A stretch of DNA of 64,000 nucleotides from assembly GCF_017833295.1 (NCBI RefSeq), contig NZ_JAFIBW010000001.1:3623501-3687500 (forward strand), given 5' to 3'. Below the pieces are notes generated by a model. It was not told the origin of the DNA, ran no database searches, and saw only the letters and a list, made by a program, of their open reading frames with translations. Shown one piece after another: positions 55,926 to 64,000 of this stretch. The stretch comes from Methylobacterium sp. PvR107 (GTDB lineage Bacteria; Pseudomonadota; Alphaproteobacteria; Rhizobiales; Beijerinckiaceae). The position numbers and the translations under genes were made by a program. Position 1 is the first letter of the stretch, and every line of letters starts with the position of its first letter.

Positions 55926-57005
55926 ATGCTGGACTTCACCTCCGTTCTGTATCTCGGCATGCATCACGGGCATGCGGCACTGCGGCCCTGGTGGCAGATC
56001 ACCACCGGGCGTCCAGCCGCCCTCGGCTCGACCACGCGCGTTGCCGGACTGGAAACCGCCCTGGCGGCGCTAATGGGTCACGAGTCGGCGGCGCTGGGCA
56101 GTTCGACCCTGCACCTGTTCTGGGATCTGTTCGCCGAACTTGTGCGTGAGCCGGCCGCCATTCACGTCGATGCGGGAACCTACCCCATTGCGAGATGGGG
56201 GGTTGAGCGGGTGGCGGCGCGAGGCGTGACGGTCACTGTCTTTCCCATGCATGACACCGCTGCTGTTCGGGCGCGCCTCGCCCGTGAGCCCGGCCGGTAT
56301 CGGCCCATTGTCGTGTGCGACGGGCTCTGCCCGTTGACCGGGCGGTTGGCGCCGCTGCGCGACTACGCAGAAGCCTGCGCCGCCGTCGACGGCGTGCTGG
56401 TTGTAGACGACACGCAGGGGCTGGGCTTGTTGGGGCGGCGGCCGAACCGCGCTGTGCCCTATGGGGAGGATGGGGCCGGAACCCCCGCTTGGTGGGGGGT
56501 CGACGGAGCGGAGATCATAGTGGTCAACTCGCTGGCCAAGGCTTTCGGCGTCCCGCTGGCCGTGATCGCCGGCCGCGCTGCACAGATCGAGCGTTTCAAG
56601 ACGAATAGCCTGACCCGCATCCATTGTAGCCCTCCCTCGCTGGCCGGGATCAGCGCGGCCGAGCATGCGCTCGCGCTTAATGCGGCCGAAGGTGCAGGGC
56701 GCCGGCGCCGCCTCCTGTCCCTGATCGAGCTGTTCCGGCGCAGTCTCCGGCACCTGGGACTGGCAGCGCATGGTGGCCGGCTTCCTTTCCAGACGCTCAA
56801 ATGTCCCGTCGGGCAGGGAGCCATTCAACTGCACGACATGCTGCTGCACCGCGGGATCAGGGCCGTCCTGCATCGCGCCATGGGCCGGACGGCGCTCGTG
56901 ACCTTCGTTCTCAACTGCCTGCACTCGGCGCAGGACATCGCGGCCGTGATGGACGCGCTGGCCCGTGCTCGCGGCAGGATTCCGGAGCTGCGCCAGGCTT
57001 CATAA
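55926..57005 (+). CDS. PLP-dependent alpha-oxoamine synthase-type enzyme (sigma54 block)
   Basis: A 359-residue fold-type I PLP enzyme like 8-amino-7-oxononanoate and serine palmitoyl-type synthases, which condense an amino acid with an acyl-CoA. LGSTTRVAGLETALAALMGH, VVCDGLCPLTGRLAPLRDYA, VVDDTQGLGLLGRR (Asp161) and the PLP lysine K205 in NSLAKAFGVPL are seen. It is shorter than typical (385-400). An acyl-transfer or other PLP reaction is inferred by fold only. AAGGCGGGCGACC precedes the ATG at 55926. Its presence between envelope-active proteins suggests it makes a small molecule or modified lipid. Confidence 0.82.
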   Translation: MLDFTSVLYLGMHHGHAALRPWWQITTGRPAALGSTTRVAGLETALAALMGHESAALGSSTLHLFWDLFAELVREPAAIHVDAGTYPIARWGVERVAARGVTVTVFPMHDTAAVRARLAREPGRYRPIVVCDGLCPLTGRLAPLRDYAEACAAVDGVLVVDDTQGLGLLGRRPNRAVPYGEDGAGTPAWWGVDGAEIIVVNSLAKAFGVPLAVIAGRAAQIERFKTNSLTRIHCSPPSLAGISAAEHALALNAAEGAGRRRRLLSLIELFRRSLRHLGLAAHGGRLPFQTLKCPVGQGAIQLHDMLLHRGIRAVLHRAMGRTALVTFVLNCLHSAQDIAAVMDALARARGRIPELRQAS

Positions 57006-57035
57006 AGCCGACGCCCGAAACTCGAGGAACGACCG

Positions 57036-59735
57036 ATGGACAAGCTCATGCGGTTCAACCCCGAACCCTTCGACGCCGAAACGTTCGTGCGCTTCGAGAC
57101 CGAAGAGATGTTCGAACCGGAAGACGAACTGAAGACGCGCCGCGGCGGAGGCGGACATGGCCGATCCACCCCGGCGTGGTCGCCCAGACCGACCTTCCGA
57201 ACAAACGTGCCGAAGATCCCAAGGACACGGTTCGCCGGCAACGCCGGCTCGCTTGCGCCAAAGCTTGCCCGGACATCAGCGAAACATGCCGCGCCAAATC
57301 CGGGCAAGAACTATCCCCATCTGTCTCGACGGTGGAGAGGGGGCTATCCCGTCAACTTCTATGGGCCCGGCTATTCCTCTCCGGAAATGACGCCCGCGGC
57401 CGATCTTGCGGTCCCGCCCGCCGAACACGTGAGATGGGTCCAAGGCTGCCTGAACGGCTTTCTCGGGCTGCGCCTCCCGGTCGACGGTATCATGAACGCG
57501 GCAACCCGCAGTGGGGTGCGCGCCTTCCAGGAACGACGTGGGCTGCCGATCACCGGCTTGGTCGGACCCGAGACGGAGGCGGCTCTGCGCGACGCCTACC
57601 GTGACGCTGGATCGGCCGGGTCCTCGCCGCCCGCGGTGCTCCCGCCCGCCGAGCCCCCATCGCCCGCTCTGCCGGGCGGCGCAGCACCGCCGCCTGCCGG
57701 AGATGGTGTCCAGGAATCCGAGTTCGAACTCGCTCCGCTGCGCCCTCCGGCACGCATGCGAACAGCCTCAGCCACCCCCTCAATCAAGACGCTGCGCCAG
57801 AACATCGTCCGCATCGCCAACGAGCAATTGGCCCGCTGGGACAACGGCCGGCTCAAGGAGGCCGATCCCAGAGCCTTTCCCATCCTGCAGGATTACTGGA
57901 AGGCCGGACCCGGCCTTTCCTTCACGAGGGCTGAACTCGCCTCTGCGGCCTTCCAGAGCAGCCATCCCTGGAGCGCCGCCTTCATCAGCTGGGTTATGCG
58001 CGAGGCCGAGGCGGGCGCCGCCTTCAAATACGCGAGCTCGCATTCAGTTTATATTAGCGCCGCGAAGGCCAATAGGTTGGCGGACAATGCCAATCCTTTC
58101 AAGGCTTACCGCCTAAGCGAGATCGTACCGCGCGCAGGTGATCTGATCTGCCGGAACCGGGCGAATAGCGGGGCGACCTACGACACCATCCGCCCCGGCA
58201 TGAAGACCCATTGCGACATCGTGGTCGCGGTTCTACCCGGGGCGCTCACGGTCGTCGGGGGCAATGTCAGCAATTCGGTATCGAGCCGGAAAGTCCGCAC
58301 GGATGCGACAGGCCGCGTGGCCGAGCCTGGCGTCTTCGCGGTAATCCGGGTTGGCCTGCGCAAACCGCATCCGCCCGGAACGCCACTCCCATCTCCGTCG
58401 GTTCCACCGGGGCAGGCGCCGGCGCCATCCTCGGCGCGAATGTCTGAGCTTCTAAAACAGGACCGCTCGGTATCGGGCGTAACCCTCTATCCGGAGATCG
58501 ACCTCGGCATCGTCGACAAGTTCGGACAGCGCGCCGCGCCGATGACGGGCATATTCCTGCCGGACGGGTTCGTGGCCGGCTCCTCAATCGACCTCATTCT
58601 CTACCTGCACGGTTTCAAGGCGGCCCGCGCCCTGACGATCGACGGTTACTGGGATGCCAAGCGCTACCCCTATGGGGCACTGCGCGAGAAGCTGAACACC
58701 GCACGCCGCAACGTCGTCCTAGTCGCGCCCACGCTGGGCGCGCACTCGGAGGCCGGTAGGCTGGTCGAGCCGGGAGGACTCGACGCTTATCTTTCCAAGG
58801 TTTTGGCTGTCATCGGGGCGCACAGCCCCAGCGGCAGAAAGGTTCCAACTTTGCGCAACCTGATCCTGGCCTGTCACAGCGGGGGTGGCCTTCCCATGCG
58901 GCGGCTCGCCGGGGGTCGAGGCAGAGCCATCGCCAGTCTGCGCGAATGCTGGGGCTTCGATTGCACCTACAACGGCGGCGATGACACATTCTGGGCCGGC
59001 TGGGCGAGCAAGACGCCCAGCGCACGATGCTATTTCTACTACATACCGGGGTCACAGACTGCCCGTCTTTCGGAACGGCTACGCGATATGCATGTAGCCA
59101 ACGCCGTCGTGCGTCCAGCCAAGGACGGCCGGCACAATTATGTGCCGGTCACCCATTGGTTGGAACGCATCCAAGGCGCGCGCTTCCTGGCAGCTCTCGC
59201 CGGCGGCGCAGCGTTGTCAGGTGGCAGCACCCCGTCGTCGACCGTGCCACCCACGCCCTCCGAAGAGCCGGCCGACCTGCGTTCGCTGACGCACCAGCAG
59301 TTCATCGAATTCGTCGGCAAACATTCCCGTCAGGCCATGGCTGCCACCGGCGTTCCCGCGTCTGTCACCGTGGCGCAGGCCATACTTGAGACGGGATGGG
59401 GCAAACACACCATCGGCAGCGCCAAGAACCTGTTCGGGATCAAGGGTAAGGGGCCAGCGGGCTCGGTCCGCGTGCCGACGCGAGAATTCGTGAACGGCGC
59501 GTGGATGACCATCAACGCGGACTTCGCGAAGTACGACAGCTTTGCCCAGAGCGTCATCGAGCACGCGCGCTTTTTCCTGCGACACAAGCGCTATGCCGCA
59601 GCGCTGAATGTGCGAAACGATGCCAACAGATTCGCGCGGGAGATCCACAAAGCGGGTTATGCAACCGGGCCGAACTACGCGACGGAGTTGATCAAGCTCA
59701 TGACGACTCACGATCTTTATCGGTTCGATCACTGA
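57036..59735 (+). CDS. Four-module peptidoglycan-acting protein with DUF2272-like and GH73 domains
   Basis: An 899-residue protein. Order: a short acidic-aromatic opening (about 8-31, FDAETFVRFETEEMFEPEDE), a basic linker, PG_binding_1 (about 130-188, WVQGCLNGFLGLRLPVDG), a Pro-rich linker, a DUF2272-like domain (about 295-440, SSHPWSAAFISWVMREA; HSVYISAAKAN; GDLICRNR), an alpha/beta-hydrolase-like domain (about 505-715, ILYLHGFKAA; ACHSGGG), a linker, and a GH73 glucosaminidase (about 750-899, AQAILETGWGKHTIGSAKNL with likely catalytic Glu785). No signal peptide is visible. ATG at 57036 follows GAGGAACGACCG. The last gene of the block. Confidence 0.87.
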   Translation: MDKLMRFNPEPFDAETFVRFETEEMFEPEDELKTRRGGGGHGRSTPAWSPRPTFRTNVPKIPRTRFAGNAGSLAPKLARTSAKHAAPNPGKNYPHLSRRWRGGYPVNFYGPGYSSPEMTPAADLAVPPAEHVRWVQGCLNGFLGLRLPVDGIMNAATRSGVRAFQERRGLPITGLVGPETEAALRDAYRDAGSAGSSPPAVLPPAEPPSPALPGGAAPPPAGDGVQESEFELAPLRPPARMRTASATPSIKTLRQNIVRIANEQLARWDNGRLKEADPRAFPILQDYWKAGPGLSFTRAELASAAFQSSHPWSAAFISWVMREAEAGAAFKYASSHSVYISAAKANRLADNANPFKAYRLSEIVPRAGDLICRNRANSGATYDTIRPGMKTHCDIVVAVLPGALTVVGGNVSNSVSSRKVRTDATGRVAEPGVFAVIRVGLRKPHPPGTPLPSPSVPPGQAPAPSSARMSELLKQDRSVSGVTLYPEIDLGIVDKFGQRAAPMTGIFLPDGFVAGSSIDLILYLHGFKAARALTIDGYWDAKRYPYGALREKLNTARRNVVLVAPTLGAHSEAGRLVEPGGLDAYLSKVLAVIGAHSPSGRKVPTLRNLILACHSGGGLPMRRLAGGRGRAIASLRECWGFDCTYNGGDDTFWAGWASKTPSARCYFYYIPGSQTARLSERLRDMHVANAVVRPAKDGRHNYVPVTHWLERIQGARFLAALAGGAALSGGSTPSSTVPPTPSEEPADLRSLTHQQFIEFVGKHSRQAMAATGVPASVTVAQAILETGWGKHTIGSAKNLFGIKGKGPAGSVRVPTREFVNGAWMTINADFAKYDSFAQSVIEHARFFLRHKRYAAALNVRNDANRFAREIHKAGYATGPNYATELIKLMTTHDLYRFDH

Positions 59736-59779
59736 AACCATCGAGAAGGAGGCACGAGCCCGCACGCATCGTCGTCATT

Positions 59780-59804
59780 GGAAGCCGACATCAGTGCGGC
59801 TTCC
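59780..59804. terminator. Hairpin between convergent genes
   Basis: GGAAGCCG and CGGCTTCC around a 9-base loop, overlapping the 3' end of the regulator gene and lying 45 bases after the stop of the 899-residue gene. No clear T-tract, so it is a weak bidirectional terminator candidate. Confidence 0.4.
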
Positions 59805-61191
59805 GGCCGTCGGCCGCGAAACCGGGAGCTTCGCCGTTGCGCGTCTGAGCCCGCCGCAACTGCAGGGCTCGATCAGTGACCCCGAGACGCTGCGCAGCCC
59901 GCCTCAGGCTCCCATTCTCGAATCCAGTGGCGCAGCGGATCGCACAATCCTCCGCTGCGCGGCCGATCTCCTTCAACCCGGCGCCCATCAGCACGGCACG
60001 CCGAATGGCCGTCTCGAAGGTAGGGTCAGCCCAAACGAGGGACGGTGCCGTTGTAGCTGGCCGCTCCTCGCGCGGAACATATCCAATCGAAAGTGTTCCG
60101 TCGGCACCGCAGCGGCTCATCAGGCGCGAAACGACCTGCTTGAGTTCGCGTACATTACCTGGGTAACTCCGCTGGAGCAGGTAGTCGTGGACGAGCGGAT
60201 CGAGTGTCGGTGCGCGGCGGTCGGGGGCCATCTGCCGAATGAAGGAAAGGGCGAGGGGCAGTACGTCTTCGGGCCGTTCACTCAACGGCGGCAACTCGCA
60301 GACGTGACCAGCAATGCGGTGGTAGAGGTCCGCACGGAACTCGCCCCTTTCCACCATGGCCAACAGATTTCGGTTGGTCGCCGATATTAGCCGGAAGTTT
60401 GTGCGGTGCCACGTGCTGCCGCCGACTCGCTTGTAGCTGTGCTCCTGAATCACGCGCAGCAGTTGCCCTTGGATGAGCGGAGGCAGTTCGCCGATTTCAT
60501 CAAGAAACAATGTGCCGGCATTAGCGAGCGCGAAAACGCCATGCCGCTCGGTATGCGCGCCCGTGAAGGCACCGCGCTCGTGTCCGAAGAACTCGCTGCC
60601 CGAGAGTTCCGTGACGAGAGTCGAGCAGTCCTGCACAACCAGGTCGCGTTTGTCGGGACGCGGGTCGAGTTCGTGCAGCAGCCGGGCTGCCAATTCCTTG
60701 CCGGTGCCGCTTTCGCCGAGGATCAGAGCCGCCGTATCGCTGAATCGCGCAATCTCGATGATCTGGTGCAGGGCAGCCCGCCAAGTGGGGCTCTTGCCTA
60801 CGACGAAGCTGCCGTTTTCCTGCGCCTGGAGAAGTACCTCGATGCTCAGCCAGCGCTCGAACCGAGCGCGGATTTGCGCAACGATCTGCTCGGGATCGGT
60901 CCAGGCAAGCACGTCGGATGCGCCCGACTGCAGCAAGGACCACTCCTCAGCTCCGCCGCACGTGTGGTTCGGCTCCATGATGACAATGACCTGCTCGGCG
61001 CCTGCCTGCCGGACCGATCGCAGTACGTCGTGCAACCCGGGCGACACGCATTTTGAGACGCACAGACCGAGATTGAGCGGCTGGCTGTCATCCATCGCGC
61101 CAATGGTAAAGCCTTGTAATCTTAGGCGCTCAAGCAGACCTGCAATCAGCGACTCGGCGACACCATCCTGACGATGAAAGAAAATCTTCAC
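59791..61191 (-). CDS. Sigma54-dependent enhancer-binding regulator
   Basis: A 466-residue NtrC-type activator. A receiver-like N-terminal domain (about 1-120) without an obvious phospho-Asp signature is followed by the AAA+ core with Walker A ILGESGTGKE (about 157-166), the sigma54 contact motif GAFTGA (about 207-212) and Walker B TLFLDEIGELP, then a Fis-type HTH (GSLRRAAQRLGVTDRALQLR). GTG at 61191 has AGGGGAAACACC upstream; the frame is also open to an ATG at 61284, with less convincing sequence. It is convergent with the six-gene block and is the natural activator of the sigma54-like promoter at 50980. Confidence 0.9.
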   Translation of the reverse strand: MKIFFHRQDGVAESLIAGLLERLRLQGFTIGAMDDSQPLNLGLCVSKCVSPGLHDVLRSVRQAGAEQVIVIMEPNHTCGGAEEWSLLQSGASDVLAWTDPEQIVAQIRARFERWLSIEVLLQAQENGSFVVGKSPTWRAALHQIIEIARFSDTAALILGESGTGKELAARLLHELDPRPDKRDLVVQDCSTLVTELSGSEFFGHERGAFTGAHTERHGVFALANAGTLFLDEIGELPPLIQGQLLRVIQEHSYKRVGGSTWHRTNFRLISATNRNLLAMVERGEFRADLYHRIAGHVCELPPLSERPEDVLPLALSFIRQMAPDRRAPTLDPLVHDYLLQRSYPGNVRELKQVVSRLMSRCGADGTLSIGYVPREERPATTAPSLVWADPTFETAIRRAVLMGAGLKEIGRAAEDCAIRCATGFENGSLRRAAQRLGVTDRALQLRRAQTRNGEAPGFAADGRKPH

Positions 61192-61226
61192 CGGTGTTTC
61201 CCCTCGATGCGCAGTGGTCTTTCCCG

Positions 61227-61400
61227 TTACATTTTCGGCTGAAAGATCTGAATCCTGTGTCGATTGATTGGGAGTTTGCGGCATGCGCTAACGATGTGCG
61301 ACAATTCCAAACTTCGGCGCCGGTCCCGACTTGTTTTGCTCGTAGCCAGTGGTTCGCTTTCACTGGTGTAGATGGGCTGACTGTCGATGATTCGGGGCAT
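61227..61400 (-). CDS. Possible small protein upstream of the sigma54 regulator
   Basis: A 57-residue frame (MPRIIDSQPIYTSESEPLAT, then SRDRRRSLELSHIVSACRK). GGAGG lies 7 bases before the ATG at 61400, which is a good ribosome site, and the stop is 35 bases before the regulator's GTG. It would form a two-gene operon with the regulator. No family recognised. Confidence 0.4.
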   Translation of the reverse strand: MPRIIDSQPIYTSESEPLATSKTSRDRRRSLELSHIVSACRKLPINRHRIQIFQPKM

Positions 61401-62158
61401 GAGCAAGCCTCCAGAACCCGGCAATCTGGACAGTCCCGTCCGACGATCTGGCATCGAGGACCGACACACCGACGTTATTTTCTATGGTCGGGGCGCTGCT
61501 CTTCAGTCCGCCTCTGATATCATCCGGGAATCTGTCCCTTCTGCTTGATCGACCGGGACAACCTTCGACCGGAGATCAGAAAAAATCGAATTCCAGTGCA
61601 ATCGAGAGCGCCTCGGTGCTGAGTTCGCTTTAATCCTCTCTGTATCGGTTCAGAAGGTCCCGTGTCCGCAGAGCTCTCACAACCGGATTTCCCCACATGT
61701 GCCGCGAAGGACGGCCCTGGACTTCGGTGAGGCCGCTTGGCGAGCCGAATCGAACGTCGGCTTCATGGGTTCAATCGCCTGAAGCAGACGGGCGGCTTTC
61801 AGCCAGACTGCGTCATGCCGAATTGCCAATGGGGGCAAAACCGGCTGTTCGGTTTGGCGCCCATTCCAGCCATCTAACGAGCCGCCGACGCTCCTCCATA
61901 GCGGTTGCTCACCGTGAAGGCTGCGGCGGCGGCCCATTCGCATAAGGGCAGGCTATGGAACGAGGCGCGCCGTGATCTTATGCGGCCGCGTGCGACCCAG
62001 TGTGAGCCCTGGGTCGGTCCACTTCCAGGCTAACGAGACCCAGCAGCCTACGGCTGAGTTGGGTGAGAAGCAGTCCAGACGCTTTCAGTCACACAATTCC
62101 TGTAAGCGGACGTGGGTTACGCTGCATCCGCAAAAGCTGTCGGCCGGAGAACACCACG
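61401..62158. other. Intergenic region, nothing recognised
   Basis: About 760 bases between the regulator operon and the RND pump gene. No protein or RNA family is seen. It contains the partner (61839-61873) of the imperfect repeat at 48040-48074. Confidence 0.4.
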
Positions 62159-64000
62159 TCATTCAGTTGCTTCGACCAGATTTCCGTTCGCGACGTCATC
62201 GGATCGTTTGACTATCCGCGATTTTCCGAACTGCGTGTAGAGGGCAGGCAGGACCGCCAGGGTGAGCAAGGTGGCGCTAACTAGGCCACCGATCACCACG
62301 GTCGCCAAAGGCTTTTGCACCTCTGCCCCCGTGCCCGTCGCCAGCGCCATCGGCACGAAGCCCAAGGCCGCCACAAGCGCGGTCATCACCACTGGCCGCA
62401 ATCGGGTCATCGCACCCTCGCGCACGGCGCTCCGGACGTCGGCCCCATCGGCCACCAACTGCTTGATGTGGTTGAGGAGAACGAGGCCGTTGAGCACCGC
62501 GACCCCGGAGAGGGCGATGAACCCGACCGCCGCCGAGACCGAGAACGGCATCCCCCGCAACCACAGGGCTGCGACGCCGCCCGTCAGCGCCAGCGGTACC
62601 GCGCTGAACACGATGGCCGCGTCGCGGGCCGACCCAAGGGCGCCGAGGAGCAGGATGAAGATCAGGGCGAAGCAGGCCGGGACCACCACCATCAGGCGCT
62701 GCCTGGCCGCCGTCAGGTTCTCGAACTGCCCTCCCCAGCGCACCTCGTAGCCCGCCGGCAGCGTCACCTCCTTGGCGATGTGTGCCTGCGCCTCTGCCAC
62801 GAGCGAGCCGATGTCGCGCCCGCGCACGTTGGCGGTCACCACCACCCGACGGCGTCCGTCCTCGCGACTGACCTGGTTCGAGCCTTCGGTGAAGCCGAAC
62901 GAGGCGACCTGGCGCAACGGTACGCTCGCGCCCTCGGCCATGCCGGGCTTGGCCGGCAGCGGCACTGGCAGGTTTTTCAGCGCCTCGATATCGCCGCGGA
63001 TCCCGTCGGAAAGGCGCACGACGATCTTGAAGCGGCGGTCGCCCTCGAACACGAGGCCGGCATCCTTGCCGCCGATGGCCGTGCCGATGACGTCCTGAAC
63101 GTCGACGAGGCTGAGCCCCCGCCGGGCGATCTCGCGACGGTCAATCCTGATGTCCAGGAACGGCAGGCCGACCGCCTCCTCGACCTTCACGTCGGCCGCG
63201 CCGTCGAGCCCGCGTAAGATGCCGGCGATCTTGTTCGCGCCCTCGACCATCGGGCCGAACTCCTCCCCGAACACCTTGACCGCGAGGTCGTCGCGCACGC
63301 CGGCGATGAGCTCGTTGAAGCGCATCTGGATGGGCTGGGAGAACCCGAGCAGAGTTCCCGGGATCAGCTTCGCCTCGGCCTCAAGCTGGCCGATCAGGGC
63401 CTCCTTGGTCAGGCTTGGGTCGGGCCATGCGGCCTGGGGCTTCATGATGAGGTAGGCGTCGCAGGCGTTGGCCGGCATCGGGTCGGCGGCGATGTCCGGG
63501 GTGCCGCATCGCGAGAACACGAAGGCGACCTGCGGGAACTTGCTCATCGCCTCCTCGACGCCGAGCTGCATCGATTGCGACTGCGAGATCGAGGTCGACG
63601 GGATGCGCCGGGCCTCCATGACGATGTTCTTCTCGTCGAGCGTCGGCGCGAACTCCTGCCCGAGCGTCGTAAACAGGGCCGCCGAGAGTCCGAGGAGGAG
63701 CACCGCCCCCGTGACGAAGGCCATAGGCGCTCGGATCGCGCCGTCGAGCAGCGGGCGGTAGGCCGCCTTGATCCCGCGGATGAGGGCGTTCTCACCTTCG
63801 TTCACGCGCCCCGTGATGAAAGTCGCGATCATCGCCGGGACGAAGGTCAGCGACAGCACGAAGGCGGCCACCAGGGCGATCAGCACCGTCAGCGCCATCG
63901 GGGTGAAGGTCTTGCCCTCGACCCCGGTGAAGGTGAGGAGGGGCACGTAAACCAGGATGATGATGGCTTGCCCGTAGACGGTCGGCTTGATCATCTCCTC
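62159..64000 (-). CDS. CzcA/CusA-type heavy-metal RND efflux pump, C-terminal part
   Basis: The gene enters from the right edge; 613 codons up to the stop at 62159 are visible. It is the HME-RND inner-membrane proton-driven metal pump. Visible are membrane helices, the LTFVPAMIATFI segment, the periplasmic pore and docking regions, and the last helices with LSGVAVLNGLVLLNHIKQLV and TRLRPVVMTALVAALGFVPM, typical of CzcA/CusA. I see no residue set that separates Cu/Ag from Zn/Co/Cd. The rest of the czc/cus operon lies outside the window. Confidence 0.92.
   Translation of the reverse strand, partial: EEMIKPTVYGQAIIILVYVPLLTFTGVEGKTFTPMALTVLIALVAAFVLSLTFVPAMIATFITGRVNEGENALIRGIKAAYRPLLDGAIRAPMAFVTGAVLLLGLSAALFTTLGQEFAPTLDEKNIVMEARRIPSTSISQSQSMQLGVEEAMSKFPQVAFVFSRCGTPDIAADPMPANACDAYLIMKPQAAWPDPSLTKEALIGQLEAEAKLIPGTLLGFSQPIQMRFNELIAGVRDDLAVKVFGEEFGPMVEGANKIAGILRGLDGAADVKVEEAVGLPFLDIRIDRREIARRGLSLVDVQDVIGTAIGGKDAGLVFEGDRRFKIVVRLSDGIRGDIEALKNLPVPLPAKPGMAEGASVPLRQVASFGFTEGSNQVSREDGRRRVVVTANVRGRDIGSLVAEAQAHIAKEVTLPAGYEVRWGGQFENLTAARQRLMVVVPACFALIFILLLGALGSARDAAIVFSAVPLALTGGVAALWLRGMPFSVSAAVGFIALSGVAVLNGLVLLNHIKQLVADGADVRSAVREGAMTRLRPVVMTALVAALGFVPMALATGTGAEVQKPLATVVIGGLVSATLLTLAVLPALYTQFGKSRIVKRSDDVANGNLVEATE

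Overview
The window looks like chromosome from a GC-rich, PHB-storing alphaproteobacterium, most likely Methylobacterium/Methylorubrum or a close relative. This is inferred from a bacteriophytochrome, PAS-rich signalling proteins, an intracellular PHB depolymerase beside a phasin, a DUF1127 protein, an ECF41 sigma operon and a full liv transporter. No rRNA, tRNA or CRISPR array was recognised. Both ends cut through genes: a bacteriophytochrome on the left and a CzcA/CusA-type RND pump on the right.

1-12.2 kb is a signalling and storage region: phytochrome, GGDEF/EAL protein, type II NADH dehydrogenase-like flavoprotein, PAS protein, PHB depolymerase divergent from a phasin, and a hybrid histidine kinase. 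12.3-18.4 kb holds a branched-chain amino acid ABC operon (livK-livH-[livM-livG fusion]-livF), flanked by a decayed serine recombinase and an IS1182-type transposase remnant. 18.4-21.2 kb is an ECF41 sigma operon (NmrA-like reductase, cupin, CMD/AhpD-like protein, sigma factor) preceded by a good match to the ECF41 promoter. 21.5-25.4 kb has a class III adenylate/guanylate cyclase, an ABC-type binding protein, a probable methanethiol methyltransferase, and a CRP-like palindrome ahead of a DUF1127 gene.

25.4-28.7 kb is an insertion zone: an IS481-type remnant, an intact 1200-bp IS3/IS407-group element with a CGAC target duplication, then several small genes. 28.7-47.4 kb is accessory metabolism arranged mostly as divergent regulator/enzyme units: MBL hydrolase-TPR-DoxX, GntR/PfkB, LuxR, GST/Cys-Met PLP enzyme, alpha/beta hydrolase/LysR, CPA antiporter, TetR/SDR, and an XRE-cupin regulator facing an MFS carrier with RidA, MOSC and PDR oxidoreductase genes. 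47.4-48.5 kb is scarred by relics.

The most unusual locus is 48.5-61.4 kb. A PLD-like protein precedes a tight six-gene block (51065-59735): two paralogous acidic/glycine-rich proteins, an HEXXH putative metallopeptidase, a 657-residue protein I cannot assign, an alpha-oxoamine-synthase-type PLP enzyme, and an 899-residue protein with peptidoglycan-binding, DUF2272-like, alpha/beta-hydrolase-like and GH73 glucosaminidase regions. A sigma54 enhancer-binding protein gene converges on it. Upstream of the block lie two inverted repeats of the same pattern spaced 41 bp apart and a near-consensus -24/-12 element. I infer a sigma54-controlled envelope-acting or secreted system; its function is not evident from sequence.
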